A stretch of 64,000 nucleotides of DNA from Pisaster brevispinus (GCA_023634235.1 JAMKCF010000008.1:2919001-2983000); one strand, 5' to 3'; shown: positions 21,560 through 34,900, numbered from the stretch's first letter. The notes: a model not told the origin generated them from the sequence alone. Translations and numbers: made by a program.

Positions 21560-23128
21560 TTACACAATCAAAACAAGTACTAATTTTTAATACCGGGTAA
21601 AAAGTTTCCCCTTTTTCTTCTTTCTCTGTCCATTTGATTTCTTTTCTTGCTGTACCCAAACTGTCCCCTCTGTGTTGCCCGTATTAAAGAGGGCATATAG
21701 TTGCCCTACCCACCCCCGTAGCTAGGTGTTGCTATTTTTATATCTGCAACTTTTCACGTATGATATTTCTTGTAATGTCACATAATTCAGCTTTGTGCAG
21801 CCAGTTGGTTTTTTTAATAAAAAATACATAAAAAAGAACGAATATTGAGTGTTATAACGGGAACGCGGAATAATAGAACGTTCTGTTATAACGGTGAGTT
21901 GTAAAGAACACCTGACGTATATAACAAGAAAGGGTTCTACGTGCATGGCCTATAGCAAGTACACGAGTTTGAAAATGTCGGACGTAAATTACTGCCCGCT
22001 AACACGTATTACAGGTGTAGCAATAAAGGATGACCTATAATAACAAAAGTAAATCGAGTGGCGGAAAAAACCACACCACCTATTAACAACATCGGCAAGA
22101 ATGATATATAAATCTCCACGGTTATCCTTCTATATGCTCTACTGGTGGCCATAGGCATTTTCGCAAAGCCCGTCATCTGTGTGTACCGAACTGCTACCGC
22201 GGGCAATATCCTGAGGTAGCTGCCAGTCAAATTAGAAAGGCAAATACACTTGAGGTTTGATGTACTTTTCACCTCGTTAGGCGAGCTATGCTTGATGACG
22301 TATAAGGCCATTCATTGCCCCATCCACCCCCCCCCCCACATGGTATTAGATGAACCCAACTTCATCATGTTAAGGCATTCACTGGAAAAGTAAGGTAACA
22401 TCAAAGCCATCCATTTTGTGATGCCGTCGCAAGTCATTATTATCATCTAACAAGAGAGATTAAAATGCAACTAGTATACATCATAGTCGATGTCAACACT
22501 GCTACCCCTCAATCTTCGCATCAAGCTACAAATCGTTTTAAAGTTGCGTAGCCCGATTTTTGGCGGAAAGAAATGTGTTCTTTCCCCCTTAAATGTTTTT
22601 CCTCAGAACGTACTTGGACACAATGATACGGTTAACGAAAAACAGAAGACTGACTTTAACTTATGCCTATAGGACATTGCACAAAATACACGTAGCATCC
22701 AAACTTGTTTGTTGTTATGGCTGGTGTACAAGAGATAATGTTGGGTTCCCGACAACAAATAATTTTTTAGTGTTTAATTAACTACCACTTAACATTGGCC
22801 TTTTTGTTTTGTTTTGTACAATAAAAATGAAAAATTAACTCTATAAAAAATAGCCATTTAAAATGTAGAAATAATTTTCGGATAAAATTAGCACAAAATT
22901 GTTCCTGCAATCTTTTTACAGAAAACAGCTTGCTTGCGTGAACGCATTTCGAAACCATCTGGCTATTGTTAATTGAGTCTACTGGTTTTAACTGGCTCAT
23001 CAACAGCTTGTTTAATGAGCATTTAAAAGCCAAGAGCATTTAAAAGCTAAACGAAAAAATAGAATTAGCCATTGCAAACTGCTTACCAACAAAAAGGACC
23101 GTTGTTATAAATGCAACAAAAAAAGTTG

Positions 23129-23228
23129 GTGGCCTGACGTTTCGACCCTAGCAGAGACTTTCTCGAAGGCTAAGAAGAGAATGCTTTCTCGAGGAAAACT
23201 CCGATATAGGGTGGAAACGTCAGGCCAT
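23129..23228. repeat. CCTGACGTTTCGACCCTAG hairpin MITE
   Basis: Terminal arms TGGCCTGACGTTTCGACCC (from 23130) and its near reverse complement GTGGAAACGTCAGGCCA (23211-23227) enclose about 55 bases with two TTTCTCGA blocks. The 100-bp element has no coding capacity. The short fragment at 6608 is a second, partial copy. Confidence 0.75.
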
Positions 23229-24060
23229 TAACTATTTTCTGCAAAAGCTAAACGACTACGTTAACTCTACTTTTTGTGACTGGTTCTCCGGCAGTTGTTT
23301 TTAAACAGCTTGCTTACGAAGGTCAATTTAAAAAACTAAATGACTCTGTAACTGGTATCCCTGCAAAGTTCGTTGTTGAACAGTTTGCTTGCGGACCGTT
23401 AAAGCTAAACCAAATGACTCTGTTAAAGTCTACCCTCCTGCCCTCCTGCATTTTATTTTACAGTTTGCTTGCGTAAGCGCTAAACAAAATGACTACATTG
23501 AGTCTACTGTTTGCGTTTGTAACTGAGTGGTTTCCTTGTTAACATATTTAGCCGTTTTCGTTTTTATTTTTCGGAAAGCATCGATACGAAATTGTTCCTG
23601 GTCCATCTGTTTCCCCCACCTTTTCGTTCACTTGCATGGTCATTGCTTCTCTTTATTTAGATGGACCATGCGATCTCCAAAAAGCACACAAAATGCAGCT
23701 ATGTTGTTCTTACGACCCCCCCCCCCCACCAAGGTTCTTAAAATAGTGTATCGTTACACGTTATGCAGTTTAATCCAAATGAACCATGCTGTAGATCCTA
23801 ATGCGGCGAAATCAGGCGATAATTTGCGTTTAAAAGGACTCAAGATTTTGTCATACGGCGCGCGTCGTCACTTAACGCATCTCGCGGTTGTCAAGAATGA
23901 TGTCGAAGTTTATTGATCCCGTTAGTACGATGACGAGGGTGTCGTTTGCAAACCAGAATCTGCGCGTACTTAACCCATAGTTTCTTCTACAGCGTTCCAC
24001 GAGAATCAGTGTCAGTTTTTTAAAGGATCTTTCCATAAACAAATATTTATTTTGGTGGTA

Positions 24061-24144
24061 ATTCCACTTTCACTTACTTGTTTAATTCCACTTACTTACT
24101 CACTTAATTCCACTTACTTACTTGTTTAACTGCACTTACTTACT
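24061..24144 (+). repeat. CTTACTTACT-type tandem repeat
   Basis: About four imperfect units of TTAATTCCACTTACTTACTT run head to tail, mixing 4-base ACTT repeats with a longer 24- to 30-base period. Confidence 0.7.
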
Positions 24145-24189
24145 TTTTTGAATAAAATAAACAATAAAATAAATAGGCCCTAATGATGG

Positions 24190-24300
24190 GTATTTATATA
24201 GCGCCTTCAACAAAATCAAAGCACTTCACAGCGAACTATAGAACCTATAGCAGAAGCAGGACAGAAATAGAAAAGAGGAAGGTTCTGAATAGCCTAATAG
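24190..24300 (+). repeat. TTTATATAGCGCCTT-type sequence, probable dispersed repeat
   Basis: TATTTATATAGCGCCTTCAAC followed by AAAGCACTTCACAG is a string I recall from interspersed repeats of several marine animals. Only one copy was seen in the window, so this is recognition rather than self-comparison. Confidence 0.3.
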
Positions 24301-24722
24301 GGACTACAAATAAGCACTTTATGTTTTGCGTAACGGGCCCGAAAAATTAGGTCAGTATAGGTCTGATTTGACGTTATTAACATAATTATTATTTGTTAAT
24401 AAGCAATTGGTAAACCAGGTTTTAGTGCAAAATAATGTCACCAACAGCATAAGAGCTGCAATCATGCATGTTTACTTTTATTTACAGTAAATGTTTGTGG
24501 AATTAGGTCGGGTTATGCCAAACGTACGGTGTTTATTTTAAATTTAGCCCCAATACCCGAAATTCAGAGTCTTTATGATTACTTCCCAGATAAGCTCACA
24601 TGTTTACTTTCAATCAAATCGCCCCAAGTGGGTGTATAAGCTTTCCCGATTGGAACCTTATTCTCCAAAATGAAGGAGTAAACGGTCACTAGTAGTCCTC
24701 ATCGGTCGGCAAATGCGACTAC

Positions 24723-25122
24723 GGCCAAAATATCATAAAGCTGTTTTAGCACAAAACAATGCTTGGCAGAGAAAAATTGTGATTGGTATACACTGTAAAA
24801 ACGTCTGGGTCAGAATTGAACTGGACTCCTGTTCCCATGGGGCCTGACCAAATTTCAGAAAATGATTAAAAGATGGGCTTTGAACTCGAATTCTGCGTCG
24901 GATTGACGCATTTCTGGATCATTTTGACCCAGATTCCGGGTCATACTGACCCAGAAATTGGTCAGGCCCCCACGGGGCCCGGACCCGGGCCAACTCTGAC
25001 AAGGAAGATTTCAGAGTGAAGCCAAATAGGTTTCAGGTCAAAATTTCATAAAATGTATCCTGTTTGTGACTGGTTCCCTGCTAAGCACAATTTTCTGCTG
25101 AACTTCTTTATGCAAATGGGTC
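24723..25122. repeat. GGGCCC-type hairpin MITE, split by a nested element
   Basis: The left part (24723-24788) begins GGCCAAAATATCATAAAGCT and the right part (about 25045-25122) contains GTGACTGGTTCCCTGCTAAG and ends AAATGGGTC. The right-hand parts align with 61230-61316. A separate hairpin element occupies about 24790-25005, so it inserted later into an older MITE. Confidence 0.6.
24809..25000. repeat. GGGTCA/TGACCC hairpin element nested in another MITE
   Basis: Left arm 24809-24855 (GTCAGAATTGAACTGGACTC then CATGGGGCCTGACCAAATTTC) is mirrored by 24954-25000 (GAAATTGGTCAGGCCC to CCAACTCTGAC). Arms are about 46 bp and about 80 percent complementary. The left flank reads ACACTGTAAAAACGTCTGGG, a common outer end of such elements. 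Confidence 0.75.
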
Positions 25123-25793
25123 AAGGGCACCATCTACCCATGGTGAGATTTCTAGCAGGCTCAGTACTTATTTCTTAATTCGTTTGTGACTAAATTCCAC
25201 GACTTTTAGTAAACTGCGAAGTGACATCTCTCGATGAAATACACTTAAGATAAATAGCCACTGAAGCGGACATGTTGTGTTTTTTAAAGTGTAAATTAAA
25301 ATGTCACTTAAATGAAGGTTTAATTAGTGAATAAGTCGCACTTGTCCCACACTAAATGCATCAAAGTAACACTTCTCGTTGTCAGCGTTAACAGCGTAAA
25401 CATGTCCATTTTCTCAATTCATCTGAGTGTGTCTTCTCAGTGTGTAATTTTAATAACATTCGTCTTCGATTTCCTCTTAAATAAAGAGGTAAAAAAGTAA
25501 CAATACTTTATGGAGATTTTTTTATATCAAATGATCAGATGTAAAAGAATGGACTGATTAACCCTTTGAGAGACCATCTGACAGTGAAGGCGATCTACGT
25601 GGATTACTCCCTTATCACTCTCTATATGCCAGTCACTGGCTCTTTTAGCTCAAGCATGCGTGTTTAACTTATGTGTGTGTTTTTGTTTTAACCCTCTCAC
25701 ACGTTTTCTTCTACTGTTTGCTCTAGTTTCTTTTCCCTTTTCAGTCTTCTTGCTTTGACGTGTATAGGCCTACACACTGTGTTTATTTGATTG

Positions 25794-25835
25794 TTGTTGT
25801 AGCTGCTGCTGCTGCTGCTGCTGCTGCTGCTACTA

Positions 25836-25867
<32 letters not shown>

Positions 25868-25876
25868 GTTGTTGTT
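25794..25876 (+). repeat. CTG/CAG trinucleotide microsatellite
   Basis: About 25 triplets, mostly CTG, are interrupted by ACT (three places) and flanked by TTG triplets. The minus strand would read poly-Ser or poly-Gln/Ala depending on frame; there is no exon around it. Confidence 0.95.
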
Positions 25877-26850
25877 ACCTAACCATATTGTTATTGGTGC
25901 TAATGTAGAAATGGACGTTATTTGAATTTGAACTTGAATTTGAATATTACTTGGAGATTGTTGAGAAAACCACAAAAACAAGAGTGACATCGCAATTCTT
26001 GATCTTCGCACGCTCCCGAGGCCTTTTTCCCCACACGATTTTTCCTCCGAGAAATGTTGAGATAAGTCGCTTGTCCTTTTAAAACGATTACACGACTTAA
26101 GCGCTCAAGTGGGACTCGATGACTTCGCATCAGGCCGTCTTAAACCTCTGTTGCGAACTCGCGAGACAATCAAAAAGTGTTCGGTGCTCCTCTTGGTTTT
26201 TGAGGACGGATTAACCTTACAAAGAAGCAAAACTTTGGAGAAAAACTCAGTTGTTTAGTGTTCCAAAAAGAAAGTTAAGGTTACTAACAACAATTCACCT
26301 GCGAGAACGTACGTTATTCAGTATGCGGTTTAGTCTCGGTCTGACGGGAGTTGATGATTAGGCCTATGAGTATGTTTACAGAAAATCTCAAATTTGTTTT
26401 GTATTTTTTTATCAAACTTGATAACCAGTGTTTGTTCGTCAGCTCCATGCATTCACGTATTGATTCGTGTGGGGTTATTGTTGGTTCGAGAAACGGAGAT
26501 GGTATGTTACAGCATCTTAAATTGTTCAATTACAACGCACAATTGAGTTTCCTCGACTATACGCAGATCCTCTTAGCGATTGAAGCCAAAAAGTACAGGG
26601 TACTGATGACGGATAGACTTTGAAGAGAAATATATATTCATTCAGCCATGAAACGTGTTGATAATTATCTCACTATCTCACACAATGCCATGGTAACCAT
26701 ATACAGACAAAAACTACTCGTCTTTGATAACAAATCATGGTTCGGTTATCTGAGAGGCAGTGCCGACACTTTGCATAAAATATTCGTGAAATACAAACCG
26801 ATTACAAGTTGCAATCATGCCTCTTACATATTGCTTTTCTTATATTGCTG

Positions 26851-27318
26851 TTCATATTCCTATTCCTATTTATAATTCCTTTTCATATTCCTATTCCTAT
26901 TCATATTTCCTATTTTTATTCATGTTTCCTATATATTCATTTTCCTTTTCCTATTCCATTATATTTCCTATTTTCCTATTCAAATTCCTGTTCTTATTCC
27001 TATTAATATTTTCTATTCGTATTTCTATTCCTATTACAATTCCTAAGCCTGTTGATATTTTTGAATCCTATTCTCATTCCTATTTCATATTTCTATTCCA
27101 ATTCCTATTCCAAATCCTATTCATATTTCCTTTCCATGTTCCAATTCCTGTTTTTATTCAAATTAATATTTCCTATATTCCTATTCATATTCCTACTCCC
27201 AATCCCATTCATATTTCTAATCCTATTGCAATTCCTGCTCTTACTCCTATTTTTATTGCTACTAATATTCCTATTTCATATTCCTATTCCTATTCCTATA
27301 CCCATTCCTATTTCGATT
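26851..27318 (+). repeat. TATTCC hexanucleotide satellite, about 470 bp
   Basis: Imperfect repeats of TATTCC/CATTCC fill the interval, with variants such as TATTCATATTCC. Long plus-strand open frames rich in Ser-Tyr, Pro-Ile or Phe-Leu result from the pattern and are not genes, since all three frames are open over long parts. Confidence 0.95.
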
Positions 27319-28588
27319 CTTACTTATTTCGTGTGGTTTTCCATCAACGAGTAAATTTCACTTAATTGACTTTCTACTCCCCCTTCCAAACGACAGCAAA
27401 TATTAACAGAATGTAAAACTCTTTAAGTTTACATCTTTTTCCAGTCAAAACATCAAAATGCTTTTGCGATTTGACGTTTTGAAGTGCACAGACAAGGTCG
27501 AATCATTCACGAATTAAATCCGTTACAATGGTACTGTGATTGAATCGTTCAAGAATATCAATTATCCCACTGAAAGATATACATTTAATGTATATGTTTA
27601 ATTGATTCGTCGAGGGATGTTGAAGAAACCCCCCCCCAAAAAAAAAATAAAATAAAATACGAAAATAAGGTTCCATGAACAATAGTGTAACTTACTCCAA
27701 GGTCCTCATTTTTAATTATTCAGATACCCTTTTATTTCATTTTGCTTTAAGGGGATTCATTGCCAAGGCCTTTCATTCGTGCGATTAGAATCACAGTAAT
27801 CTCAATTATGAATAATTTATGAGGAACTTGTTTCAATTAAACGTGCTGGAATAATAGTTAAACTAGAGGCAGTGTGTGACGAATCCCATACGGCACTTTA
27901 AGTATACAAACACGTACCTATGTTGGGGGCGGAACCCCCGAACGGTCACCCCCGGGGCGTCTTTAAGAATGATACCCCCCAAAAAAGAGTTGAACCTTTC
28001 AACAATTATGGCTGCCCAATACTTTATTAAACAACGAACTGTGAGCGATCGGATGCATGCCGTAGGGGCAGTGGCAATTAAATGCAATTTTACACCGCAA
28101 AGTTCACACGGCTTCAACTTACCGATCCAGAAATCTCAAATAACTAGACTAATCCTAAAATGGGTACAAATTTTAAGTTGGGAAAACGATGCGCAATACC
28201 TGCAAGATATCACTTTACGTTCAAAAAGGTTCGTGTTTCATACACGGTCGTTTCAAGCTTTAAAAGCCCGCCTTTCTCAAATAACTGCCGTTGTGTACAA
28301 CTGGATAAACATCAGCGATTTATGCTGAAACCGAATAGGTCTATAGAAATAACACACTCTGGCAGATTTAGAAATACCAATTGATTGAACAAAGTGACTA
28401 AAATGTTATTGGTTTTTCTATACGGTTGATTAGTGCGACTTCAATCTGATAGTTCGCCGATTGCTACATATTACTGCATCTGAAACTGACTGCCGTGTTG
28501 GCCTGACCCAGGTAAAACAAAAAAGGGCATTGAACCAAATCTACCTTTGAGAGCTGGTTTTTATTATGTCCCAAAATGGATCAAGCCA

Positions 28589-28781
28589 GACCTGTGTATT
28601 GAGAGAGTTGCGACATAAGGGACCAGTTTTCTTTGGTCACGTGGTTTCTGGACGCCATTTGGGTCCAAATGCAATGGGCAGACTAGTCTGGCAACCCTGT
28701 GTTTGCCCGTGCGTGGGTTTTTTTTGGACAAGAAAATGGCTTCTAATCGCAAGTTGTCGCAATTCTCTCAGTATACGGCTC
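28589..28781. repeat. GGACCAGTTTTCTT hairpin element, copy 1
   Basis: Left end 28589-28615 (GACCTGTGTATTGAGAGAGT and on) and right end 28755-28781 are reverse complements at about 20 of 27 positions. The core GGGACCAGTTTTCTTTGGTC, ACGTGGTTTCTGG and CGCCATTTGGGTCCAAAT recurs at 30380-30450. Confidence 0.7.
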
Positions 28782-30371
28782 TGGATCAAGCTGTATTTGG
28801 GTTATTGTCCCTAAATGTAGCCCCAACCGCCCGGAGGATCGAGCTACCTTTAGTTTCATACATGTAATGCACAAACGGATGTTTACAGGCTACGGTATTG
28901 TATCTCAAAGTTTTCAAATAAGTTGATTTACAAGCAACTGAAGAACACCCAGAGTCACAATGATGTTCTATGCAACCTCGTTCCCAATTTCGTCTGATAA
29001 AGCTGAGTCAGAGATACCTTTCAAAGATGAATTCCACTTTAAATAGACACAAATTATAATAACTTTAGAAGAAGAAAAAATAATGTCCACGTATAAGAAA
29101 CAATAAATGGGAGTTACTCTTCACACTAATGCACGAGGCAGGTGTTTTCGTCGGCCTTTGTTGAATCCTTTCTAAAGCTAAAAGACACTGCTACCTTTAG
29201 GGTAAGGTTTGTACTTTTCTCCCTCAAAGAGTTCAAAATCGTTTATCTTTAAAATGATTTGCTTTAAGGAAAAGAAACGCAAATAAGCAGGTGCTGTGGT
29301 AACTGGCCCTTAATGTAGCCCCACTTTCAACCACTTTGGTTACCTGAAAGGCAAGCTTCAACTAAGACCCTGCATTTTGTTTTAATCCTCCAAATAAATT
29401 TGCCCAAAAGTGCAGGCAGGATTTGATCATGGAACACTGCTCGGTACAAACAGGTGTACTTCTCTAGGGCTATTAACATTAGTCCTTTGATATTATGACA
29501 AAAAGTCTTGTTACATTTGGGGTCAGCTTACACTAAAGACCAAACTTAGACTATGGTTGCCAACTGCCAACTCCGTCCTTCTTAAGTAAAATCCTAAAGA
29601 TTCAATGCGACAGGTGTTTGGCCGAGTACGAAGAAGTGACGGATTACTAATTGGTCTCCTCTCCATGTTGCCTTTCTATTTCCCAAATCAGCACCTTTCC
29701 AAAACAGGATTGGGGTGCTGGAACTAAATCAACGTTTCGTGTGGATCGCTCATCGCATCTTGACTTCTGATCCCGCCCCTCCTCTTTTAAAATATTCATG
29801 TTATTTTGCACACAAAAAATCCTTGTAGTGAATCCTTGATGCTAAAGCTTCTGCATTTTTAAAGTGGTCTATCAAAAGTCACATTCTTATGTAGTCTTAG
29901 ACTGGAAAATAATCCAGTAAATGAACATGCGTCGGGGTATTCCGAGAAGAGCAGAAATCCCATTACGGTGTACTGTTCATTTTTTCTCTAAAATGCTGTC
30001 TAAAACTAAAAAACCAGGGCACTGTTTTGTACGATCACAAAAAGAACGTAATTTCATTGCAGATTCTAAATCCCTTAACCTTGCCCGGGAGAGCAGCAAA
30101 CGACCACTCTCGCCGTGAAAATACAATAAGAAAACTGGAGCAACACGACAAACGATCAGGAATTCTTCATTTTAAAGTCGTAAACCTGGTAACTTAAATT
30201 AACTGCAAGAAGTGTTGGCTGTTCTCGGCACCCATTCTCCCGCAGCAAACACAATCAGATCTTACAAAAATGCAATAAGCTTCAAACCTAAAACTGCAAC
30301 CCTTTTTTCTGCGTGCATACTGCAACCACATTTCTTCGCGTGCATACCAGGGCGGTATATACAATTGTATT

Positions 30372-30495
30372 GGTAGAGTGGCAACCTTGAGGGACCAGTT
30401 TTCTTCGGTCACGTGGTTGCTGGGCGCCATTTTCGGTCCAAATTATGCACACCCCAATGGAGCAACCCTGCATTCGCCCATGCGTTTTTTTGGAC
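30372..30495 (+). repeat. GGACCAGTTTTCTT element, copy 2
   Basis: GAGGGACCAGTTTTCTTCGG, TCACGTGGTTGCTGG, GCGCCATTTTCGGTCCAAAT and GCAACCCTGCATTCGCCC match copy 1 in order and orientation. Flanks carry a direct repeat GTGCATAC(T/C)G(C/T)AACCAC at 30312 and 30501 that might be unrelated. Confidence 0.7.
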
Positions 30496-31893
30496 ACCTG
30501 GTGCATACCGTAACCACTTTTTTCCCGATGCAATTTCATTTAAAACTCATTAGTATACACGTTTCTCTCAACACTTTTAACGTAACTATACCCTATATTT
30601 ACACAAATGAATCGCAATCATTGGTGCCACATCGTTTCAGCAGCAGCGATTAGAAAACCAACGCTGTACCACAGCGTCAAGGACGAAAATACGCTCAATG
30701 TGACTAGGTACAACCGGGAAGGGTTTCTGATTAAAATATATCTCGGGGAAAATGAATGAAAAAAGGGACATTTTGAACAATAAAAACCTGAGTTAACACA
30801 CTTTTAAAAGCAGCATGGCGTGTTTTGGGGGTTTTGTTATGAAACTGATGAATGATAATATGGTAGCGTTTCAATGCCGTGGTTCTTAAAAAAACAACAA
30901 ACAAACAAACAACAACAAACAAACAAACAAACGGAGAACTGGAATGAACTGTACTCTGTCCGAAGGTGAAGCACACCTTTAAAGTATGCGAGGCGTTAAG
31001 GTAAGAGGACGGCTTGTAGAGTGATGTTGCAGCTGATTACACGGTGTGGATTAACTCGAAACACCGTCTATGCCAAGGTTGATGGGTAAGAGACTCTATT
31101 TTAAAGGAGGGGGCGGTTTTTTTTTAAAAATGCATCTCGAGGAGCATCTTGTGGGAGTTTAAGACGAAGGCCTCGAAGTGGGGGATAAGGTCAAGTCTAT
31201 CATGAGTGAAGGGTGGATGATGGAGTGAAAGTACACTGACGAATTCACTCAGCACAAAGTAGTGTTATATAGCAGATAGAAGCTGACAAAATAACGCTAA
31301 AAATCAGCAATTGTAATAATATGAGGGTACGACTTAAAAGAAGTTATCCACAGCAAACAAACAAACACCCAAAACACCCCCAACAAAACAACAAACAATA
31401 TGAAAGATTTAAACAAACGCAATAACCTTAACTCAAGATTCTCTTATAGCTGCACTTATTGTGCAACTGTATTTGAAAGTTATCTATTTTATATTGAAAT
31501 GACTTTTAAATTATGAGGAAAAAAACCAAGCCAAAAACAAGACATAGAAAGTCTTTTTTAAAGCATTATTAGCGATTTTTTTTGGTATGTTCCCATTTCT
31601 TCATTTTCGCACAAAATTGTGTCTTCTGTTTTGAAACTGAAGTGTTAAAGTGAATACAATTCGATTGACTAAGCTTCGGTTGAAAAGGCCCCGCCCCCTC
31701 GCCCACTCTACTCCACCTCCACCCGACTGCCCTCGTGCCTTGCGCTTGTCATCGCAGAATACCGAGTTTAAAAAGCGTGACTTTCCTCGAGTCAGAGCAA
31801 GCTACCTGTCATGACTGCGCTCTTTGGGATCGAACGGATTAGTACAATCACCGAAACACCGTGAATATCGTTTCCGGAACAGGAAGAGAGAGA

Positions 31894-31956
31894 GGGGGAT
31901 GTTCACGCGAGATTTGAAATCGATGGGGGGATGTTCACGCGAGAATTAGAATCAAT
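31894..31956 (+). repeat. Two-copy tandem duplication, 31-32 bp unit
   Basis: GGGGGATGTTCACGCGAGA occurs at 31894 and again at 31926; the units end GAAATCGAT and AGAATCAAT. It lies in a CpG-containing patch at 31.7-32.1 kb with no recognised exon. Confidence 0.75.
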
Positions 31957-34900
31957 GAGGCGCGGGTCCGTTTTCCGGTGACCGAAGACGAGACCGTGAC
32001 TTGGAATGTCCTCCGTTAGGTCCCAGCGTTTTACATCTGGCTTTTACGTATTGATAACGGATAGGTTGGTAAACGGTTCGTCGATTCAGGCGACACCATG
32101 ACAGTGGGTATGAGGGGGGGGGGGGATGGTACTGAAATCCTTGTTCATTTGGATTCGACTGTTTTTTTGTTGAATGTGGGGCAGCTTGATTGCATTGCAA
32201 AACCAGCAAAACTATTAGCTTTGCTAACACGTGGCTTTATCATTCGGCGGCCATTTTGGTTTTTCTCGGGTTTAGATCAATATATCCCAAAAGAGGCTGG
32301 ACGGGAAGAAACATAGCCAGGCACCCATTTGGCATCATTAGAGTCCGTATTCGTGATTTGTAACAGCGGGACACGGCAAAGAAGGTGTCGTGCAGGTTGA
32401 TAACGGTCAAGTGGTGTCCTTGCGTGATTATTTCAAATAGGCCACCATTGTTGTAGGTATTCTTAAAGTGGCAGCCCAATTGAGAAGCAAAAGAAAGAAA
32501 AAAACCCAAGACGAATTAGCCAAATCAGTACGCAATTTACTGTTGATAGCCGTGAAAATCCATGCGCAATTTACGATCAATAACCCGTCACACTCACTCT
32601 CAATTAAACAAAAACTCCAACTGAATGGCGATCGATGAAAACTTATTTATTTGAGTGACTCTTCAGATGATTGTTTATTCAAAGAACAAAAAAACACTCT
32701 CTGGTGATGAATGGAAACTTCACAATCTCTCAAATTTTGAAAGGCTGTCAATAGTTTGAGGGCAATTTTGCAATCGGATAATTGGACATTTTGAAGTGTT
32801 TCAAAGGACAGAATATTGGAGAGAGAATAGATAGAAATGGAAATAAAATCGTCAGACGGTATGAATGATTGAAAAAATGTATCTGTAGAAGTTTGAACTG
32901 TAGGAGTTTGAAAGCAATTCAAACGTATTCAACGGGATTGGTCCATGGTTTTTTGAAGAGGAAAAAAGAAAGTTTAAATGTCACCCATAAAATGGAAAAT
33001 AATATGTTAAATGTCTCCAATAAATGAATTGATAAATGAATAAATAAAATACACAAAATCTATACTGTGTGCTCCATTAGGCATAGGTGACAAACTGAGC
33101 TACGAAGAGGAACCCCGGGCCAAGTTCAGTTTTGTGATGCACTCATTTTCCCAAATACATAGAGTCCTTATGAAAATCGGGGACAAATTGCAATTCTCTA
33201 GCCTCACAAAATTACTACTGTGTTTGATACCCTTCAAGTCCAATGTATGTCAAAATCCAAAAACGTTCGACGATGTCACATTTCAATTCCATAATGGTCT
33301 GTTCATTTTTGTGCAGAAACGTTGTTTGGTTCATTTCCAAATTTTGATGATATTCAATTCAAACGGCATTGAATTTGACCTTTTGACTGGAGGAAACATT
33401 CCTCTTTTAGTTGGAATGTACAGACCCATTTGTTTTATGCCGTCCAATGACGTCATGCTTCAACTTTCACTCTGTCAAATAAAGTTTCGCAGTGTCCAAT
33501 AAAGTGACATACCACTTTGACTTGAGGTTGCAGACTTGAAATTTGCCCCACACTTTCATGAGGGCTCTATCTATTGGAAAATGAGTTCATCACAAAATTG
33601 AACTTCACATGGAGCCCCTCTTTAAGTTTACAGTGCTCTATCTTTATACTATAGCATCGCAATAGTGCGCTTGCTTAAAGTTGGCTTGGGACGATGTGGA
33701 AATAAATTATTAAAAAAACCCACTTCGATCATTAATGTCTATTGAGTAATATTTTTATGTAGGGCCACACTTCAATATGCTCCACTGTATATCGACTACA
33801 TTTGCGAGTTCTCTTTACATCTTACAAAGCAAATTCTATCGCATGGACTTGTGAAAAAAAATCGTTCAAATTGAACCACTGAACTACCACAATATGAACA
33901 TGACGTTCACAGAGGACGGTCTATAATATAACAAACAAGACGAGCTCTTAGACCGAGAGAGCGTTCACACCTCCCACCAGAGCACACTGGCGTCCGGGGC
34001 AGGTGATCGGCGATGAGGTGCACGGCCACCCGGTGGGTTTTTATCCCCCCGGGATTTCACCAGATGTCCGGAAAGGGTAAAGAAAATGGCCTGCTTATTA
34101 TTTACTTCACGGCAAACTCTTGCATAAATTCGAATGATATGGCTTTTAATATCATGCAGTATTTACAACAGTGTCAAAAATCAATGTTTAAACATCAAGC
34201 TGACGGGTGGTGGATGGTATAGGAGAGGTTTTGCCTTGGTTAAGATTGTTCTTATCTCTTTTTAATGGCAGTTGGTTTGCTGGAGGGAGGGGGGAACGAG
34301 AGGAATTTCCGTTAAAAATGTCACGCGCGACATCAAGCAGTCGTAGGACGATGAACGAAGACGAGCAGCCAATCAGAAAGTAGACGACTCTTGATTGAAA
34401 CACATGTCACGCTAAATGGCTCGTGTGGCCCATCTTTCTCATATTAATGCGACAAATGCATGCTGCCCCAAATGATGTATTGTTGCTCCACTGTCTCTTA
34501 AAAGAGCCATGTAAACTCTTAAAAGAAGTGTTCATTATGCTTTTAGATTTTAAAGTATTTGAAGAAAACAACCTTACATGAGTGCTTTGCTACTATCACA
34601 AAGTTCAATGTAATGAAAAAGCCCAGTCGGACAAGTGAAAATGTTATCGAACTCAAGCTGTCTTTACAATTGTTTACCTCTTACTATTATTTTATTTTTG
34701 CGATTATCCTACGCCAAGCTTAGAAGTTGAAATAGTTTAATAAACCACGGATATGCATAGCTTAACCCAAGAGCAATGTCAGTCTTTTAGGTCGTGTCAA
34801 CAAAAAAGACAAAACCTCGTCGAACCACGCCCCTCAAACTCATCTTATTCTCTACAAAGAAGTTGAACATCATTGACCAATGGGGGACTCGGTTACATCC

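Noticed and set aside
25697..26011. Minus-strand frame with a poly-Ser run
   Set aside because: Created by the CTG/CAG microsatellite; no exon signals or conserved flanks.
26809..27365. Three overlapping plus-strand open frames of 65-182 codons rich in Ser-Tyr or Phe-Leu
   Set aside because: They are translations of the TATTCC satellite; a stop-poor hexamer opens all frames.
27876..28328. Plus-strand frame of 150 codons
   Set aside because: No recognisable motif, an almost equally long antisense frame on part of it, and no splice or promoter context.
32240..32509. Minus-strand frame of 89 codons with fairly protein-like composition, preceded by a pyrimidine tract
   Set aside because: No ATG at its start, no acceptor close to the tract and no family recognised; composition alone is not enough.
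33134..33502. Plus-strand frame of 122 codons
   Set aside because: Low-complexity hydrophobic translation in AT-rich DNA, no family match.
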